NCBI GenBank assembly: GCA_029953615.1
Contig: CP124529.1
Location: forward strand, 1,640,998-1,704,997
Length of the DNA stretch: 64,000 nt
Origin: Pseudomonas putida
Lineage (GTDB): Bacteria; Pseudomonadota; Gammaproteobacteria; Pseudomonadales; Pseudomonadaceae
Reading direction: 5' to 3'
Below are positions 29,042-38,796 of this stretch, piece after piece. Numbering within the stretch: position 1 is the first letter of the stretch; every line of letters begins with the position of its first letter. The notes under the pieces were generated by a model that worked only from the letters and a program-made list of their open reading frames with translations, had not been told where the DNA came from and ran no database searches. A program made the position numbers and the translations under genes.

Positions 29042-29473
29042 ATGAGCCTGCCGCGCAACAGCATCAGCCGTACCACCCGCCCTGACCGCAGGCGCGCCGG
29101 TGGCGGATGGCTGAGCCTGTTCGCCATGTGGATGATCTTCATCGGCCCGCTGATTTCCCAGTCGATGCCGATGGACCACCACGCCGGCATGAGCATGCCG
29201 ATGGACATGCCGATGGCAACTGCCCATCAGCATGGCGGCGACACCCATCACGGCCAGGCTGGCGATGGTCAACTGCATGTGATGTGGGAAAAGTGCGGTT
29301 ACTGCAGCCTGTTGTTCAACTGCCCGGCCCTGCCCCAGGCCCTCAGCCCACTCAGCGCCGGCAGCGTCGTCCCCACCACCCACCTGTTCGCCCCCACGCG
29401 CCAGGGCCATGCCCGGCAGGCTGTATTCCCCGGCGCGCGCAGCCGCGCCCCGCCTTCCTCGATCAACGTCTGA
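29042..29473 (+). CDS. DUF2946 family protein, copper-cluster member 2
   Basis: 143 residues. After an N-terminal hydrophobic segment (about 20-40) comes a stretch dense in Met and His (MDHHAGMSMPMDMPM, then HQHGGDTHHG), followed by KCGYCSLLFNC with three cysteines. This composition strongly suggests periplasmic copper binding. It lies 23 bases after PCuAC and 66 bases before the receptor gene. Same family as the gene at 28096 but more diverged and richer in metal ligands. Confidence 0.82.
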   Translation: MSLPRNSISRTTRPDRRRAGGGWLSLFAMWMIFIGPLISQSMPMDHHAGMSMPMDMPMATAHQHGGDTHHGQAGDGQLHVMWEKCGYCSLLFNCPALPQALSPLSAGSVVPTTHLFAPTRQGHARQAVFPGARSRAPPSSINV

Positions 29474-29539
29474 ACCCACATTTTGCGCACGGAGCCAGGA
29501 GGCTTCGCGCTGACTCATGACTGATCGACTGGAATCATT

Positions 29540-31591
29540 ATGTCCGGCTGCACCCCTGTTTTTGCCTTGTCCCTGCGTGGGACCATTGCCGCCGTGTGCG
29601 GCTCGCTGCTAGCGCCTGTGGCCCTGGCCGCCGACCCTGGCCATGAAGGCCATGCACACGACGCTCCCGAGCTGAGCCCGACGGTGATCACCGCCGTGGC
29701 CCCGAGCTCGCCGCTGACCGTGGTCACCAACCCGAAAGACCCACGCCAGCCGGTGCCGGCCAGCGACGGCGCCGACTACCTGAAGACCATCCCCGGCTTC
29801 TCGGCCATTCGCGCCGGCGGCACCAACGGCGACCCGGTACTGCGCGGCATGTTCGGCTCGCGCCTGAACATCCTCACCAATGGTGGCCTGATGCTGGGCG
29901 CCTGCCCTAACCGCATGGACGCCCCCACCTCGTACATTTCACCGGAAACCTACGACCGCCTGACCGTGATCAAAGGCCCGCAAAGCGTGATCTGGGGCCC
30001 GGGCGGCTCGGCAGGCACCATCCTCTTCGAGCGTGAACCGGAAAAGTTCGGCACCCTCGGCAGCCGCGTCAATGCCAGCCTGTTGGCCGGCTCCAACGGC
30101 CGCTTCGACAAGGTGCTGGACACCGCCGCCGGCAACGACAAGGCCTACGCCCGCTTCGTCGGCAACCAGTCGCGCTCGGATGACTACCACGACGGCGATG
30201 ACAACACCGTGCCGTCACGCTGGGACAAATGGAACGGCGATGTCGCCCTCGGCTGGACGCCCGACCAGGACACCCTGCTGGAACTCACCGCCGGCAAGGG
30301 CGATGGCGAGGCCCGCTATGCCGGGCGCGGCATGGACGGCTCGCAGTTCAAGCGCGAAAGCCTGGGCCTGCGTTTCGAAAAGTCCAACCTCGGCGAGGTG
30401 CTCGACAAGGTCGAGGCGCAGGTCTACTACAACTACGCCGACCACGTGATGGACAACTACAGCCTGCGCACGCCTTCGGGCAGCGGCATGATGGGCATGC
30501 CGATGGTCAGCAACGTTGACCGCCGCACCATGGGGGCACGCATCAAGGCCACCTGGCGCTGGGCCGACGTGCAACTGATCGGCGGCATCGACGCGCAGAC
30601 CAACGAACATCGCAAGCGCGGCGGCATGGGCGTGGACGCGCACAAGGGCCAGGCCTGGACCAAGGACGCCGACTTTCACAATTACGGTGCCTTCGGCGAG
30701 CTGACCTGGTACGTCAGCGGTGAGGACCGCATGATTACCGGTGCCCGCCTGGACCGCGCCTCGGCCCGCGACTTCCGTGCGACCAGCGCCACCAACGGCG
30801 ATACCCGCGCCGACACCCTGCCCAGCGGTTTTGTCCGCTACGAGCACGACCTGGCAGCCATCCCGGCCACCACGTACATCGGCCTTGGTCATGCCCAGCG
30901 TTTCCCCGACTACTGGGAGCTGTTCTCGCCCAAGCTGGCACCACCCGGTGCGGCCAATGCTTTCGACGGTATCAAGCCAGAGAAGACCACCCAGCTCGAC
31001 TTTGGTGTCCAGTACCGCGACGAGCGCATGGAAGCCTGGGCTTCCGGCTACGTGGGGCAGATCCGCGACTACATCCTGTTCGACTACCTGGGGATGAGCT
31101 CCCGGGCTCGCAACATCGACGCCCGCATCATGGGCGGCGAACTGGGCGCGGCCTACCAGCTGACGCAAAACTGGAAGGCCGACGCCACGCTGGCCTACGC
31201 CTGGGGCAAGAACAGCAGTGACGGCACAGCACTACCGCAAATGCCGCCCCTGGAAAGCCGCCTGGGGCTGACCTACAGCCGCGATGCATGGAGCGTCGGC
31301 GCACTGTGGCGGCTGGTGGCGGCGCAGAACCGCATAGCCGAGAACCAGGGCAATGTGGTCGGCAAGGACTACGACAACAGCGCCGGCTTCGGCGTGTTCT
31401 CGCTCAATGGCGCCTACAAGGTGAGCAACCACCTCAAGCTCAGCGCGGGGGTCGACAACCTGTTCGACAAGACCTACGCCGAGCACTTGAACCTGGCCGG
31501 GAACGCCGGGTTCGGCTACCCGGCCAACGATCCACAGCCGGTCAACGAGCCAGGCAGGACCTTCTGGACCAAGGTCGACTTCAGCTTCTGA
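29540..31591 (+). CDS. oprC: TonB-dependent copper receptor, OprC/NosA type
   Basis: 683-residue outer-membrane receptor. Signal peptide ends near residue 30; the mature N-terminus starts with a His-rich HEGHAHDAP. A plug domain (about 65-170) and a 22-strand barrel ending in aromatic F follow. The OprC copper site CxxxM-HxM is recognisable as C122/M126 (CPNRM) and H302/M304 (HVM). OprC imports copper and in P. aeruginosa supplies the nitrous oxide reductase and other enzymes. Preceded and followed by copper-linked genes. Confidence 0.9.
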   Translation: MSGCTPVFALSLRGTIAAVCGSLLAPVALAADPGHEGHAHDAPELSPTVITAVAPSSPLTVVTNPKDPRQPVPASDGADYLKTIPGFSAIRAGGTNGDPVLRGMFGSRLNILTNGGLMLGACPNRMDAPTSYISPETYDRLTVIKGPQSVIWGPGGSAGTILFEREPEKFGTLGSRVNASLLAGSNGRFDKVLDTAAGNDKAYARFVGNQSRSDDYHDGDDNTVPSRWDKWNGDVALGWTPDQDTLLELTAGKGDGEARYAGRGMDGSQFKRESLGLRFEKSNLGEVLDKVEAQVYYNYADHVMDNYSLRTPSGSGMMGMPMVSNVDRRTMGARIKATWRWADVQLIGGIDAQTNEHRKRGGMGVDAHKGQAWTKDADFHNYGAFGELTWYVSGEDRMITGARLDRASARDFRATSATNGDTRADTLPSGFVRYEHDLAAIPATTYIGLGHAQRFPDYWELFSPKLAPPGAANAFDGIKPEKTTQLDFGVQYRDERMEAWASGYVGQIRDYILFDYLGMSSRARNIDARIMGGELGAAYQLTQNWKADATLAYAWGKNSSDGTALPQMPPLESRLGLTYSRDAWSVGALWRLVAAQNRIAENQGNVVGKDYDNSAGFGVFSLNGAYKVSNHLKLSAGVDNLFDKTYAEHLNLAGNAGFGYPANDPQPVNEPGRTFWTKVDFSF

Positions 31592-31649
31592 CAACAACAA
31601 CGGGCGCGGCGCAGGTCGCGCCCATCTGCTGGTCAAACAGGAGGTTCCC

Positions 31650-33017
31650 ATGAGAGGAACACGCATCAACTTCTACAACCTGGCCTGGCGTTGGCACTTC
31701 TATGCGGGGCTGTTCGTGGCCCCGTTCATGATCCTGCTGGCGATCACCGGGATCATCTACCTGTTCAAGCCGCAACTCGACCCGCTGCTGTACCGCGAGC
31801 TGATGGTGGTCGAAGCCGGCCACCACCGGCAGGGCGCAGACACGCTGCTGGCAGAGGTGCGCAAGGCGTACCCCAAGGGCCACGTTGGCCAGTACCTGCC
31901 GCCGCTGAACGCCGAACGCAGCGCGCAATTCGTGGTGCATGACGCAGGGCGCGAACTGAACGTGTTCGTCGATCCCTACAGCGGCAAGGTCCTTGGCGAA
32001 CAGGACGGCAAGCAGAACCTGCAGGCCATCGCTCGCGCCCTGCATGGCGAACTGATGGTTGGCACGGTCGGCGACCGCCTGGTGGAGCTTGCCGCAGGCT
32101 GGGGCATCGTGCTGGTGGTGTCGGGCCTGTACTTGTGGTGGCCACGCGGGCGCAATGGCGCTGGCGTGCTGTGGCCACGGCTGTCGGCACGCGGCCGACT
32201 GTTCTGGCGCGACCTGCATGCGGTGACCGGTTTCTGGGGTTCGGCCTTGTTGCTGCTGATGCTGGTCAGCGGCATGACCTGGACCGGCCTGTGGGGCAAG
32301 CAGTACGCCGACTTGTGGAACCGCTTTCCGGCGGCCATGTGGAACGACGTGCCCAAGTCCGACCAGCAGGCGGGTGAACTGAACAGCGCGCACCGCCAGA
32401 CCGTGCCCTGGGCGTTGGAGAACACGCCGATGCCGCAGTCCGGGGCACATGCCGAACATGCCGGGCATCATATGATGTCGAGCGCGCCGGCAGCGCCACA
32501 GATAAGCCTGCAGCAGGTCGAAGACATCGCTACCGCGCGCCAGGTGGAACCAGGCTACAGCATCACCTTGCCGACCACGGCCGATGGCGTGTTCACCATT
32601 GCCGTGTTCGCCGACGACCCACGCAACGATGCCACCCTGCATGTCGACCAGTACACCGGCAAGGTTCTCGCCGATGTGCGCTGGCAGGATTACAGCCCGG
32701 TCGCCCGCGCCACCGAGTTGGGCGTGATGCTGCATGAAGGCAAGATGTTCGGGGTGTTCAACCAGGTCATCATCCTGCTGGTGTGCCTGATGATCTTGCT
32801 GGGTTCGGTGAGCGGGCTGGTGATGTGGTGGAAGCGCAGGCCGGCCGGCGGGCTGGGTGTGCCGCCGCTGCGCCATGACCTGCCGCGCTGGAAGACGGCG
32901 GTGGGGGTGATGCTGGTGCTGGGGTTGATGTTCCCGCTGGTGGGGGTGTCGATGGTGGTGATGTGGCTGGTGGATAGCCTGGTGGTCAGGCGCGGCCGGG
33001 TGCTGGCCAGCGCTTGA
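31650..33017 (+). CDS. PepSY-associated TM domain protein
   Basis: 455 residues with four membrane helices (near 18-42, about 145-170, 195-215 and 370-440 region) and two PepSY-like periplasmic segments (YRELMVVEAG.., DQYTGKVLADVRW). A Met/His-rich loop (MPQSGAHAEHAGHHMMSS, about 257-274) suggests copper contact. Such proteins often sit next to TonB receptors and are thought to reduce or release the imported metal at the inner membrane. Last gene of the copper cluster. Confidence 0.87.
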   Translation: MRGTRINFYNLAWRWHFYAGLFVAPFMILLAITGIIYLFKPQLDPLLYRELMVVEAGHHRQGADTLLAEVRKAYPKGHVGQYLPPLNAERSAQFVVHDAGRELNVFVDPYSGKVLGEQDGKQNLQAIARALHGELMVGTVGDRLVELAAGWGIVLVVSGLYLWWPRGRNGAGVLWPRLSARGRLFWRDLHAVTGFWGSALLLLMLVSGMTWTGLWGKQYADLWNRFPAAMWNDVPKSDQQAGELNSAHRQTVPWALENTPMPQSGAHAEHAGHHMMSSAPAAPQISLQQVEDIATARQVEPGYSITLPTTADGVFTIAVFADDPRNDATLHVDQYTGKVLADVRWQDYSPVARATELGVMLHEGKMFGVFNQVIILLVCLMILLGSVSGLVMWWKRRPAGGLGVPPLRHDLPRWKTAVGVMLVLGLMFPLVGVSMVVMWLVDSLVVRRGRVLASA

Positions 33018-33029
33018 GTTCTGGCCTGT

Positions 33030-33134
33030 AACGGCCTCTTCGCGGGCTTGCCCGCTCCCACAGGTACGCCACAGGCCTCGCAATCTGTGATGATCCTGTG
33101 GGAGCGGGCAAGCCCGCGAAGAGGCCGGCACAGG
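33030..33134. repeat. REP pair, type A
   Basis: Inverted pair with long GGCCTCTT/AAGAGGCC outer arms between the PepSY gene and cycA. Confidence 0.92.
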
Positions 33135-33249
33135 CAAACACTGCTACCCAAAAGTCGAGTCGATCTGTCGCGCCCCAACCTGGAACACGCGTGTTAGCCT
33201 ACCCGGCTACCTCTGACAAGACGACCGACCTTCCAAGGGAATGCAGCCT

Positions 33250-34656
33250 ATGACGCAAACCTCACCCACAGCCCCAGATGAACAGCATCTGCAACGCAAC
33301 CTGACCAACCGCCACATCCAGCTGATCGCCATCGGCGGCGCAATCGGTACCGGCCTGTTCATGGGCTCGGGCAAGACCATCAGCCTGGCCGGGCCGTCGA
33401 TCATCTTCGTCTACATGATCATCGGCTTCATGCTGTTCTTCGTCATGCGCGCCATGGGCGAACTGCTGCTGTCGAACCTCAACTACAAGTCGTTCATCGA
33501 TTTTTCCGCCGACCTGCTCGGCCCCTGGGCGGGTTACTTCACCGGCTGGACCTACTGGTTCTGCTGGGTGGTCACCGGCATCGCCGACGTGGTCGCCATC
33601 GCGGCATACACGCAGTTCTGGTTCCCCGAACTGCCACAGTGGATACCGGCGCTGACCTGCGTAGGGTTGCTGCTGTCACTGAACCTGGTGACGGTGAAGA
33701 TGTTCGGTGAAATGGAGTTCTGGTTCGCCCTGATCAAGATCGTCGCCATCCTGGGCCTGGTCGCGACCGGTCTGTACATGGTCATCAGCGGCTTCACCTC
33801 GCCCAGCGGGCGCACCGCGCAACTGGCCAACCTGTGGAATGACGGCGGCATGTTCCCCAACGGCCTGATGGGCTTCTTCGCCGGCTTCCAGATCGCCGTG
33901 TTCGCCTTCGTCGGCATCGAACTGGTGGGCACCACCGCCGCCGAAGCGAAGAACCCGGAACGCACCCTGCCACGGGCGATCAACTCGATCCCGGTGCGGA
34001 TCATCGTGTTCTACGTACTGGCGCTGATCGCGATCATGGCCGTGACCCCATGGCGCGACGTGGTGCCGGGCAAGAGCCCGTTCGTGGAGCTGTTCGTGCT
34101 GGCCGGCCTGCCGGCGGCAGCGAGCATCATCAACTTCGTGGTGCTGACCTCGGCGGCCTCGTCGGCCAACAGCGGCGTGTTCTCCACCAGCCGCATGCTC
34201 TACGGCCTGAGCCAGGAGGGTGACGCACCCAAGGCGTTCGAGAAGCTGTCGAGCCGCTCGGTGCCGGCCAACGGCCTGTACTTCTCCTGCACCTGCCTGC
34301 TGCTGGGCGCAGTGCTGATCTACCTGGTGCCGAACGTGGTCGAGGCATTCACCCTGGTCACCACCGTTTCGGCGGTGCTGTTCATGTTCGTCTGGACGCT
34401 GATACTGCTGTCGTACCTGAAGTACCGCAAACACCGCGCGGCGCTGCACCAGGCCTCGAAGTACAAGATGCCGGGCGGGCGCTTCATGTGCTACGTGTGC
34501 CTGGTGTTCTTTGCCTTCATCCTGGTGTTGCTGAGCCTGGAGGACGATACCCGCGCAGCGTTGCTGGTGACGCCGATCTGGTTTGTGCTGCTGGCGGTGA
34601 CCTACCAGGGGGTGCGCAGCAAGCGTCATCCGCGCACGGCTGTGCGCAACGGCTGA
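33250..34656 (+). CDS. cycA: D-serine/D-alanine/glycine permease
   Basis: 468 residues, twelve membrane helices, APC superfamily. It follows E. coli CycA closely: RNLTNRHIQLIAIGGAIGT, SGKTISLAGPSIIFVYM, FAFVGIELVGTTAAEAKNPE and SSANSGVFSTSRMLYGL. Proton-coupled uptake of glycine, D-alanine and D-serine is the expected role. Two start codons lie close together; AAGGGA is correctly spaced only for the ATG at 33250, not 33241. A GC hairpin follows the stop. Confidence 0.93.
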   Translation: MTQTSPTAPDEQHLQRNLTNRHIQLIAIGGAIGTGLFMGSGKTISLAGPSIIFVYMIIGFMLFFVMRAMGELLLSNLNYKSFIDFSADLLGPWAGYFTGWTYWFCWVVTGIADVVAIAAYTQFWFPELPQWIPALTCVGLLLSLNLVTVKMFGEMEFWFALIKIVAILGLVATGLYMVISGFTSPSGRTAQLANLWNDGGMFPNGLMGFFAGFQIAVFAFVGIELVGTTAAEAKNPERTLPRAINSIPVRIIVFYVLALIAIMAVTPWRDVVPGKSPFVELFVLAGLPAAASIINFVVLTSAASSANSGVFSTSRMLYGLSQEGDAPKAFEKLSSRSVPANGLYFSCTCLLLGAVLIYLVPNVVEAFTLVTTVSAVLFMFVWTLILLSYLKYRKHRAALHQASKYKMPGGRFMCYVCLVFFAFILVLLSLEDDTRAALLVTPIWFVLLAVTYQGVRSKRHPRTAVRNG

Positions 34657-34664
34657 TGGCCTCG

Positions 34665-34683
34665 GGGGCTGCTTTGCAGCCCC
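34665..34683 (+). terminator. Hairpin after cycA
   Basis: GGGGCTGC and GCAGCCCC separated by TTT, nine bases after the cycA stop. There is no T-tract. The same GGCTGC-CAAAG/CTTTG-GCAGCC element recurs at 36116-36132, 46386-46402, 49335-49351 and 55740-55755, usually beside REP pairs. Confidence 0.6.
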
Positions 34684-34777
34684 AATCCTGTGCACACAAA
34701 TCCATCAGGCACCAACCTGGATCCAGCCAACGCCCCAACACCTCGCACAACCCCTCTATTGCGCACCTTTCGCCGTT

Positions 34778-34793
34778 AGGCACACCCCTTGCA
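34778..34793 (+). promoter_or_regulatory. Sigma-54-type promoter of urtABCDE
   Basis: AGGCACACCCCTTGCA has GG and GC ten bases apart and matches the TGGCACGNNNNTTGCW consensus at all key positions. It lies 50 bases before the urtA ATG. A GCACCAACCTGG sequence at 34709-34720 resembles an NtrC half-site pair with one base short spacing. Nitrogen control of a urea transporter is biologically expected; binding is inferred. Confidence 0.75.
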
Positions 34794-34842
34794 ACACCCC
34801 TCCCCGCTTGCCCAACACATAAAAACTCAGCGGAGAGAGCAC

Positions 34843-36108
34843 ATGAAGCGTCGCAGTCTGATCAAGGCCCTTACCCTCAGCGCATCGATTGCCGCAATGG
34901 GCCTGAGCTGGAGCATCCAGGCCGCCGAGACCATCAAGGTCGGCATCCTGCATTCGCTGTCGGGGACCATGGCCATTTCCGAGACTTCGCTCAAGGACAT
35001 GGCACTGATGACTATCGATGAGATCAACGCCAAGGGCGGTGTGAACGGCAAGCTGCTCGAACCGGTGGTGGTCGATCCGGCCTCCAACTGGCCGCTCTTC
35101 GCCGAAAAGAGCCGCCAGCTGCTGACCCAGGACAAGGTCGCGGTGGTATTCGGCTGCTGGACTTCGGTGTCGCGCAAGTCGGTGCTGCCGGTGTTCGAAG
35201 AGCTCAACGGCCTGCTGTTCTACCCGGTTCAGTACGAGGGTGAAGAGATGTCGCCGAACGTGTTCTACACCGGCGCCGCCCCCAACCAGCAGGCCATCCC
35301 GGCCGTGGAGTACCTGATGAGCGAGGACGGCGGCAGCGCCAAGCGCTTCTTCCTGCTGGGCACCGACTATGTCTACCCGCGCACCACCAACAAGATCCTG
35401 CGCGCCTTCCTGCACAGCAAGGGCGTGGCCGACAAGGACATCGAAGAGGTATACACACCGTTCGGCCACAGCGACTACCAGACCATCGTCGCCAACATCA
35501 AGAAGTTCTCTGCCGGTGGCAAGACCGCGGTCATCTCCACAGTCAATGGCGACTCCAACGTGCCGTTCTACAAGGAGCTGGCCAACCAGGGCCTGAAGGC
35601 CACCGATGTGCCGGTGGTGGCGTTCTCGGTGGGCGAAGAAGAGCTGCGCGGCATCGACACCAAGCCGCTGGTTGGACACCTGGCGGCGTGGAACTACTTC
35701 GAGTCGGTGGATAACCCGGTCAACCAGAAATTCGTCGCCGACTGGAAGGCGTACGCCAAGGCCAAGGGCCTGCCAGGCGCCGACAAGGCCGTAACCAACG
35801 ACCCGATGGAGGCCACCTACGTGGGCATCCACATGTGGGCGCAGGCCGCCGAGAAGGCGAAGTCTACCGACGTCGACAAGGTCCGCGAGGCACTGGCCGG
35901 GCAGAGCTTCGAAGCGCCGTCGGGCTTTACCCTGACCATGGACAAGACCAACCACCACCTGCACAAGCCGGTAATGATCGGCGAGATCCAGGATGACGGG
36001 CAGTTCAGCGTGGTTTGGGAAACCGAGCAACCGCTGCGGGCACAGCCTTGGAGCCCGTTCATTCCGGGTAATGACAAACGCCCGGACTATGCAGTGAAAG
36101 GTAACTGA
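34843..36108 (+). CDS. urtA: Urea ABC transporter substrate-binding protein
   Basis: 421 residues with a signal peptide (MKRRSLIKALTLSASIAAMG..) and the type-1 periplasmic fold. UrtA signatures: VGILHSLSGTMAISE, VFGCWTSVSRKSVLPVFEE, LLFYPVQYEGEE and FFLLGTDYVYPRT. It delivers urea (or short amides) to UrtBC. Start at 34843 follows AGCGGAGAGAG. First gene of urtABCDE behind the sigma-54-type site. Confidence 0.95.
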   Translation: MKRRSLIKALTLSASIAAMGLSWSIQAAETIKVGILHSLSGTMAISETSLKDMALMTIDEINAKGGVNGKLLEPVVVDPASNWPLFAEKSRQLLTQDKVAVVFGCWTSVSRKSVLPVFEELNGLLFYPVQYEGEEMSPNVFYTGAAPNQQAIPAVEYLMSEDGGSAKRFFLLGTDYVYPRTTNKILRAFLHSKGVADKDIEEVYTPFGHSDYQTIVANIKKFSAGGKTAVISTVNGDSNVPFYKELANQGLKATDVPVVAFSVGEEELRGIDTKPLVGHLAAWNYFESVDNPVNQKFVADWKAYAKAKGLPGADKAVTNDPMEATYVGIHMWAQAAEKAKSTDVDKVREALAGQSFEAPSGFTLTMDKTNHHLHKPVMIGEIQDDGQFSVVWETEQPLRAQPWSPFIPGNDKRPDYAVKGN

Positions 36109-36129
36109 GTGCACTGGGGCTGCCTTGCA

Positions 36130-36201
36130 GCCCATTCGCGGGCACGCCCGCTCCCACGGGGTCCGCACCGTACCTGTGGGAGCGGGCATGCCCGCGAAGA
36201 A
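36130..36201. repeat. REP pair, type A, inside the urt operon
   Basis: Inverted pair with a short spacer between urtA and urtB, preceded by a GGGCTGCCTTGCAGCCC hairpin starting at 36117. Position suggests it lowers expression of the membrane genes relative to the binding protein, or stabilises the urtA message. Confidence 0.9.
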
Positions 36202-36229
36202 TCCACCGCCGATTTCCAGGATTGCTCGC

Positions 36230-37717
36230 ATGCTCAGACTGCTGCTGACCCTGCTCCTGCTCTTGCCCCTGGCAACCCAGGCCAGCGAGGGCGAATTTTT
36301 CCTCACCGCCAAGCCCGCCGAGCAGGCGCAACTGCTCGAAAGCTGGGCCGCGCAACCCGATGCGGCACGCCTGCCGCTGCTGGACAACCTGCGCCAAGGC
36401 CGCATCGCCGCCGATGACACGCGCAAGGTGCGCCTGAACAACCGCCTGCGCGGCCTGATCGACAACGCCCTGGCCAGCCACCAGTTGCTCAGCGACAACA
36501 GCGCCACCCGCCTGGCCGCCGCGCAACAATTGCAAAAGAGCGCGCAACCGGCACAGATGGCCTTCCTCGACCGACGCTTTGCCCTCGAAGTGGCCCCTGA
36601 CGTACACGCAGCCCTCGGCCTGGCCCTGGCCAACCTGCAACTGGGCGCCAGCGAACCGGCAGTACGCCTGGCCGCCGTGCGCCTGCTCGGCGAAACCGGT
36701 GACCCGCTGGCCCGCACCCGCCTCGAAGCCTTGCTGCAACCCAATGCGGAAACCGACCCGGGCGTGCGCACCGCCGCCGAAACCAGCCTGGCCCAGGTGC
36801 AGCGCAAACTGCTGGTCGGCGAACTGCTCGGCCAGGCCTTCAGCGGCTTGTCGCTGGGGTCGATCCTGCTGCTGGCGGCCCTTGGCCTGGCCATCACCTT
36901 CGGCCTGCTCGGGGTGATCAACATGGCCCACGGTGAAATGCTGATGCTCGGCGCCTACAGCACCTACATGGTCCAGGTACTGCTGCAGCGTTACGCCCCC
37001 GGCGCCATAGAGTTCTACCCGTTGATCGCCCTGCCCGTGGCCTTCACCGTCAGTGCCGGGGTCGGCATGGCACTGGAGCGCACGGTGATCCGCCACCTGT
37101 ACGGCCGTCCGCTGGAAACCTTGCTGGCGACCTGGGGCATCAGCCTGATCCTGATCCAGGCCATCCGCTTGCTGTTCGGCGCGCAGAACGTCGAAGTCAG
37201 CAACCCCGCCTGGCTGTCGGGGGGCATCCAGCTGCTGCCCAACATGGTGCTGCCTTACAACCGCCTGGTGATCATCGGCTTCGCCCTGGCCGTGGTACTG
37301 CTCACCTGGCTGCTGCTCAACCGCACACGGCTGGGCCTGAACGTGCGCGCGGTCACCCAGAACCGCAACATGGCCGCCTGCTGCGGCGTGTCCACCGGGC
37401 GCGTCGACATGCTCGCCTTCGGCCTCGGCTCGGGCATCGCCGGGCTCGGCGGCGTGGCCCTGAGCCAGGTCGGCAACGTCGGCCCGGACCTCGGCCAGAG
37501 CTACATCATCGACTCGTTCCTGGTGGTGGTGCTCGGCGGCGTCGGCCAGCTGGCCGGCAGCCTGTGGGCCGCGTTCGGCCTTGGCATCGCCAACAAGCTG
37601 CTGGAGCCGCAGATCGGCGCCGTGCTCGGCAAGATCCTCATCCTTGCGTTGATCATTCTGTTCATCCAGAAACGCCCGCAAGGCCTGTTTGCCCTCAAGG
37701 GACGGGTAATCGACTGA
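36230..37717 (+). CDS. urtB: Urea ABC transporter permease UrtB
   Basis: 495 residues, longer than ordinary LivH permeases. It has a signal-like N-terminus (MLRLLLTLLLLLPLATQAS), then about 180 residues of helical, HEAT-like periplasmic extension, then the permease core (about 200-495; GLLGVINMAHGEMLMLGAY, GLNVRAVTQNRNMAACCGV). The extension is usual for UrtB. The TGATG junction couples it to urtC. Confidence 0.94.
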   Translation: MLRLLLTLLLLLPLATQASEGEFFLTAKPAEQAQLLESWAAQPDAARLPLLDNLRQGRIAADDTRKVRLNNRLRGLIDNALASHQLLSDNSATRLAAAQQLQKSAQPAQMAFLDRRFALEVAPDVHAALGLALANLQLGASEPAVRLAAVRLLGETGDPLARTRLEALLQPNAETDPGVRTAAETSLAQVQRKLLVGELLGQAFSGLSLGSILLLAALGLAITFGLLGVINMAHGEMLMLGAYSTYMVQVLLQRYAPGAIEFYPLIALPVAFTVSAGVGMALERTVIRHLYGRPLETLLATWGISLILIQAIRLLFGAQNVEVSNPAWLSGGIQLLPNMVLPYNRLVIIGFALAVVLLTWLLLNRTRLGLNVRAVTQNRNMAACCGVSTGRVDMLAFGLGSGIAGLGGVALSQVGNVGPDLGQSYIIDSFLVVVLGGVGQLAGSLWAAFGLGIANKLLEPQIGAVLGKILILALIILFIQKRPQGLFALKGRVID

Positions 37718-38796
37718 TGAACCAGCCACTGCTTGTCACCGCTACGCAAAAGGCCGGGCCACACCTGACCCTGGCTATCGGCGCCATCGCCGTCCTGCTG
37801 CTGGTGGCCCTGCCGCTGCTGTCGCTGCTGCCGGCGGACCACGCCCTGCAGGTATCGGCCTACACCCTGACCCTGGTCGGCAAGATTCTCTGCTACGCCA
37901 TCGTCGCCCTGGCCCTGGACCTGGTCTGGGGATACGCCGGGCTGCTGTCGCTGGGCCACGGGCTGTTCTTCGCCCTAGGTGGCTACGCCATGGGCATGTA
38001 CTTGATGCGCCAGGCTGCCGGTGACGGCCTGCCGGGGTTCATGACCTTCCTGTCGTGGAGCGAACTGCCCTGGTACTGGGCCGGCACCCAGCATTTCGCC
38101 TGGGCCCTGTGCCTGGTGGTGCTGGCGCCCGGGCTGCTGGCGCTGGTGTTCGGCTGGTTCGCCTTCCGCTCGCGGATCAAGGGCGTGTACTTCTCGATCA
38201 TGACCCAGGCGCTGACCTTCGCTGGCATGCTGCTGTTCTTCCGCAACGAAACCGGTTTTGGCGGCAACAACGGCTTCACCAGCTTCCGCACCATCCTTGG
38301 CTTCGACATTGCCGCCCAAGGCACCCGCGCGGTGCTGTTCCTGCTCACCGTCGGCCTGCTGCTGGCCAGCCTGTACCTGTGCAGATGCCTTACCCGCAGC
38401 AAGTTCGGCCGTTTGCTCACCGCCGTGCGCGACGCCGAGAACCGCCTGATGTTCTGTGGTTACGACCCGCGCGGCTTCAAGTTGCTGGTATGGGTGCTCA
38501 GCGCTGTACTGTGCGGCCTGGCAGGTGCGCTGTACGTGCCGCAGGTGGGCATCATCAACCCCGGCGAGATGTCGCCGACCAACTCCATCGAAGCCGCCGT
38601 GTGGGTGGCCCTGGGCGGGCGCGGCACGCTGATCGGCCCGCTGCTCGGCGCCGGCCTGGTCAATGGCATGAAAAGCTGGTTCACCGTGGCCTTCCCGGAG
38701 TTCTGGCTGTTCTTCCTAGGCGCGCTGTTCATTCTCGTCACCCTGTACCTGCCCAAGGGCGTGGTCGGCCTGTTGAAGAAAAGGAGCCAACCATGA
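37717..38796 (+). CDS. urtC: Urea ABC transporter permease UrtC
   Basis: 359 residues, LivM-type permease with eight or more helices. Motifs: DLVWGYAGLLSLGHGLFFALG, GFGGNNGFT, and VWVALGGRGTLIGPLLGAGL. Start overlaps the urtB stop by one base; its stop overlaps the urtD start (ATGA). Forms the inner-membrane channel with UrtB. Confidence 0.94.
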   Translation: MNQPLLVTATQKAGPHLTLAIGAIAVLLLVALPLLSLLPADHALQVSAYTLTLVGKILCYAIVALALDLVWGYAGLLSLGHGLFFALGGYAMGMYLMRQAAGDGLPGFMTFLSWSELPWYWAGTQHFAWALCLVVLAPGLLALVFGWFAFRSRIKGVYFSIMTQALTFAGMLLFFRNETGFGGNNGFTSFRTILGFDIAAQGTRAVLFLLTVGLLLASLYLCRCLTRSKFGRLLTAVRDAENRLMFCGYDPRGFKLLVWVLSAVLCGLAGALYVPQVGIINPGEMSPTNSIEAAVWVALGGRGTLIGPLLGAGLVNGMKSWFTVAFPEFWLFFLGALFILVTLYLPKGVVGLLKKRSQP

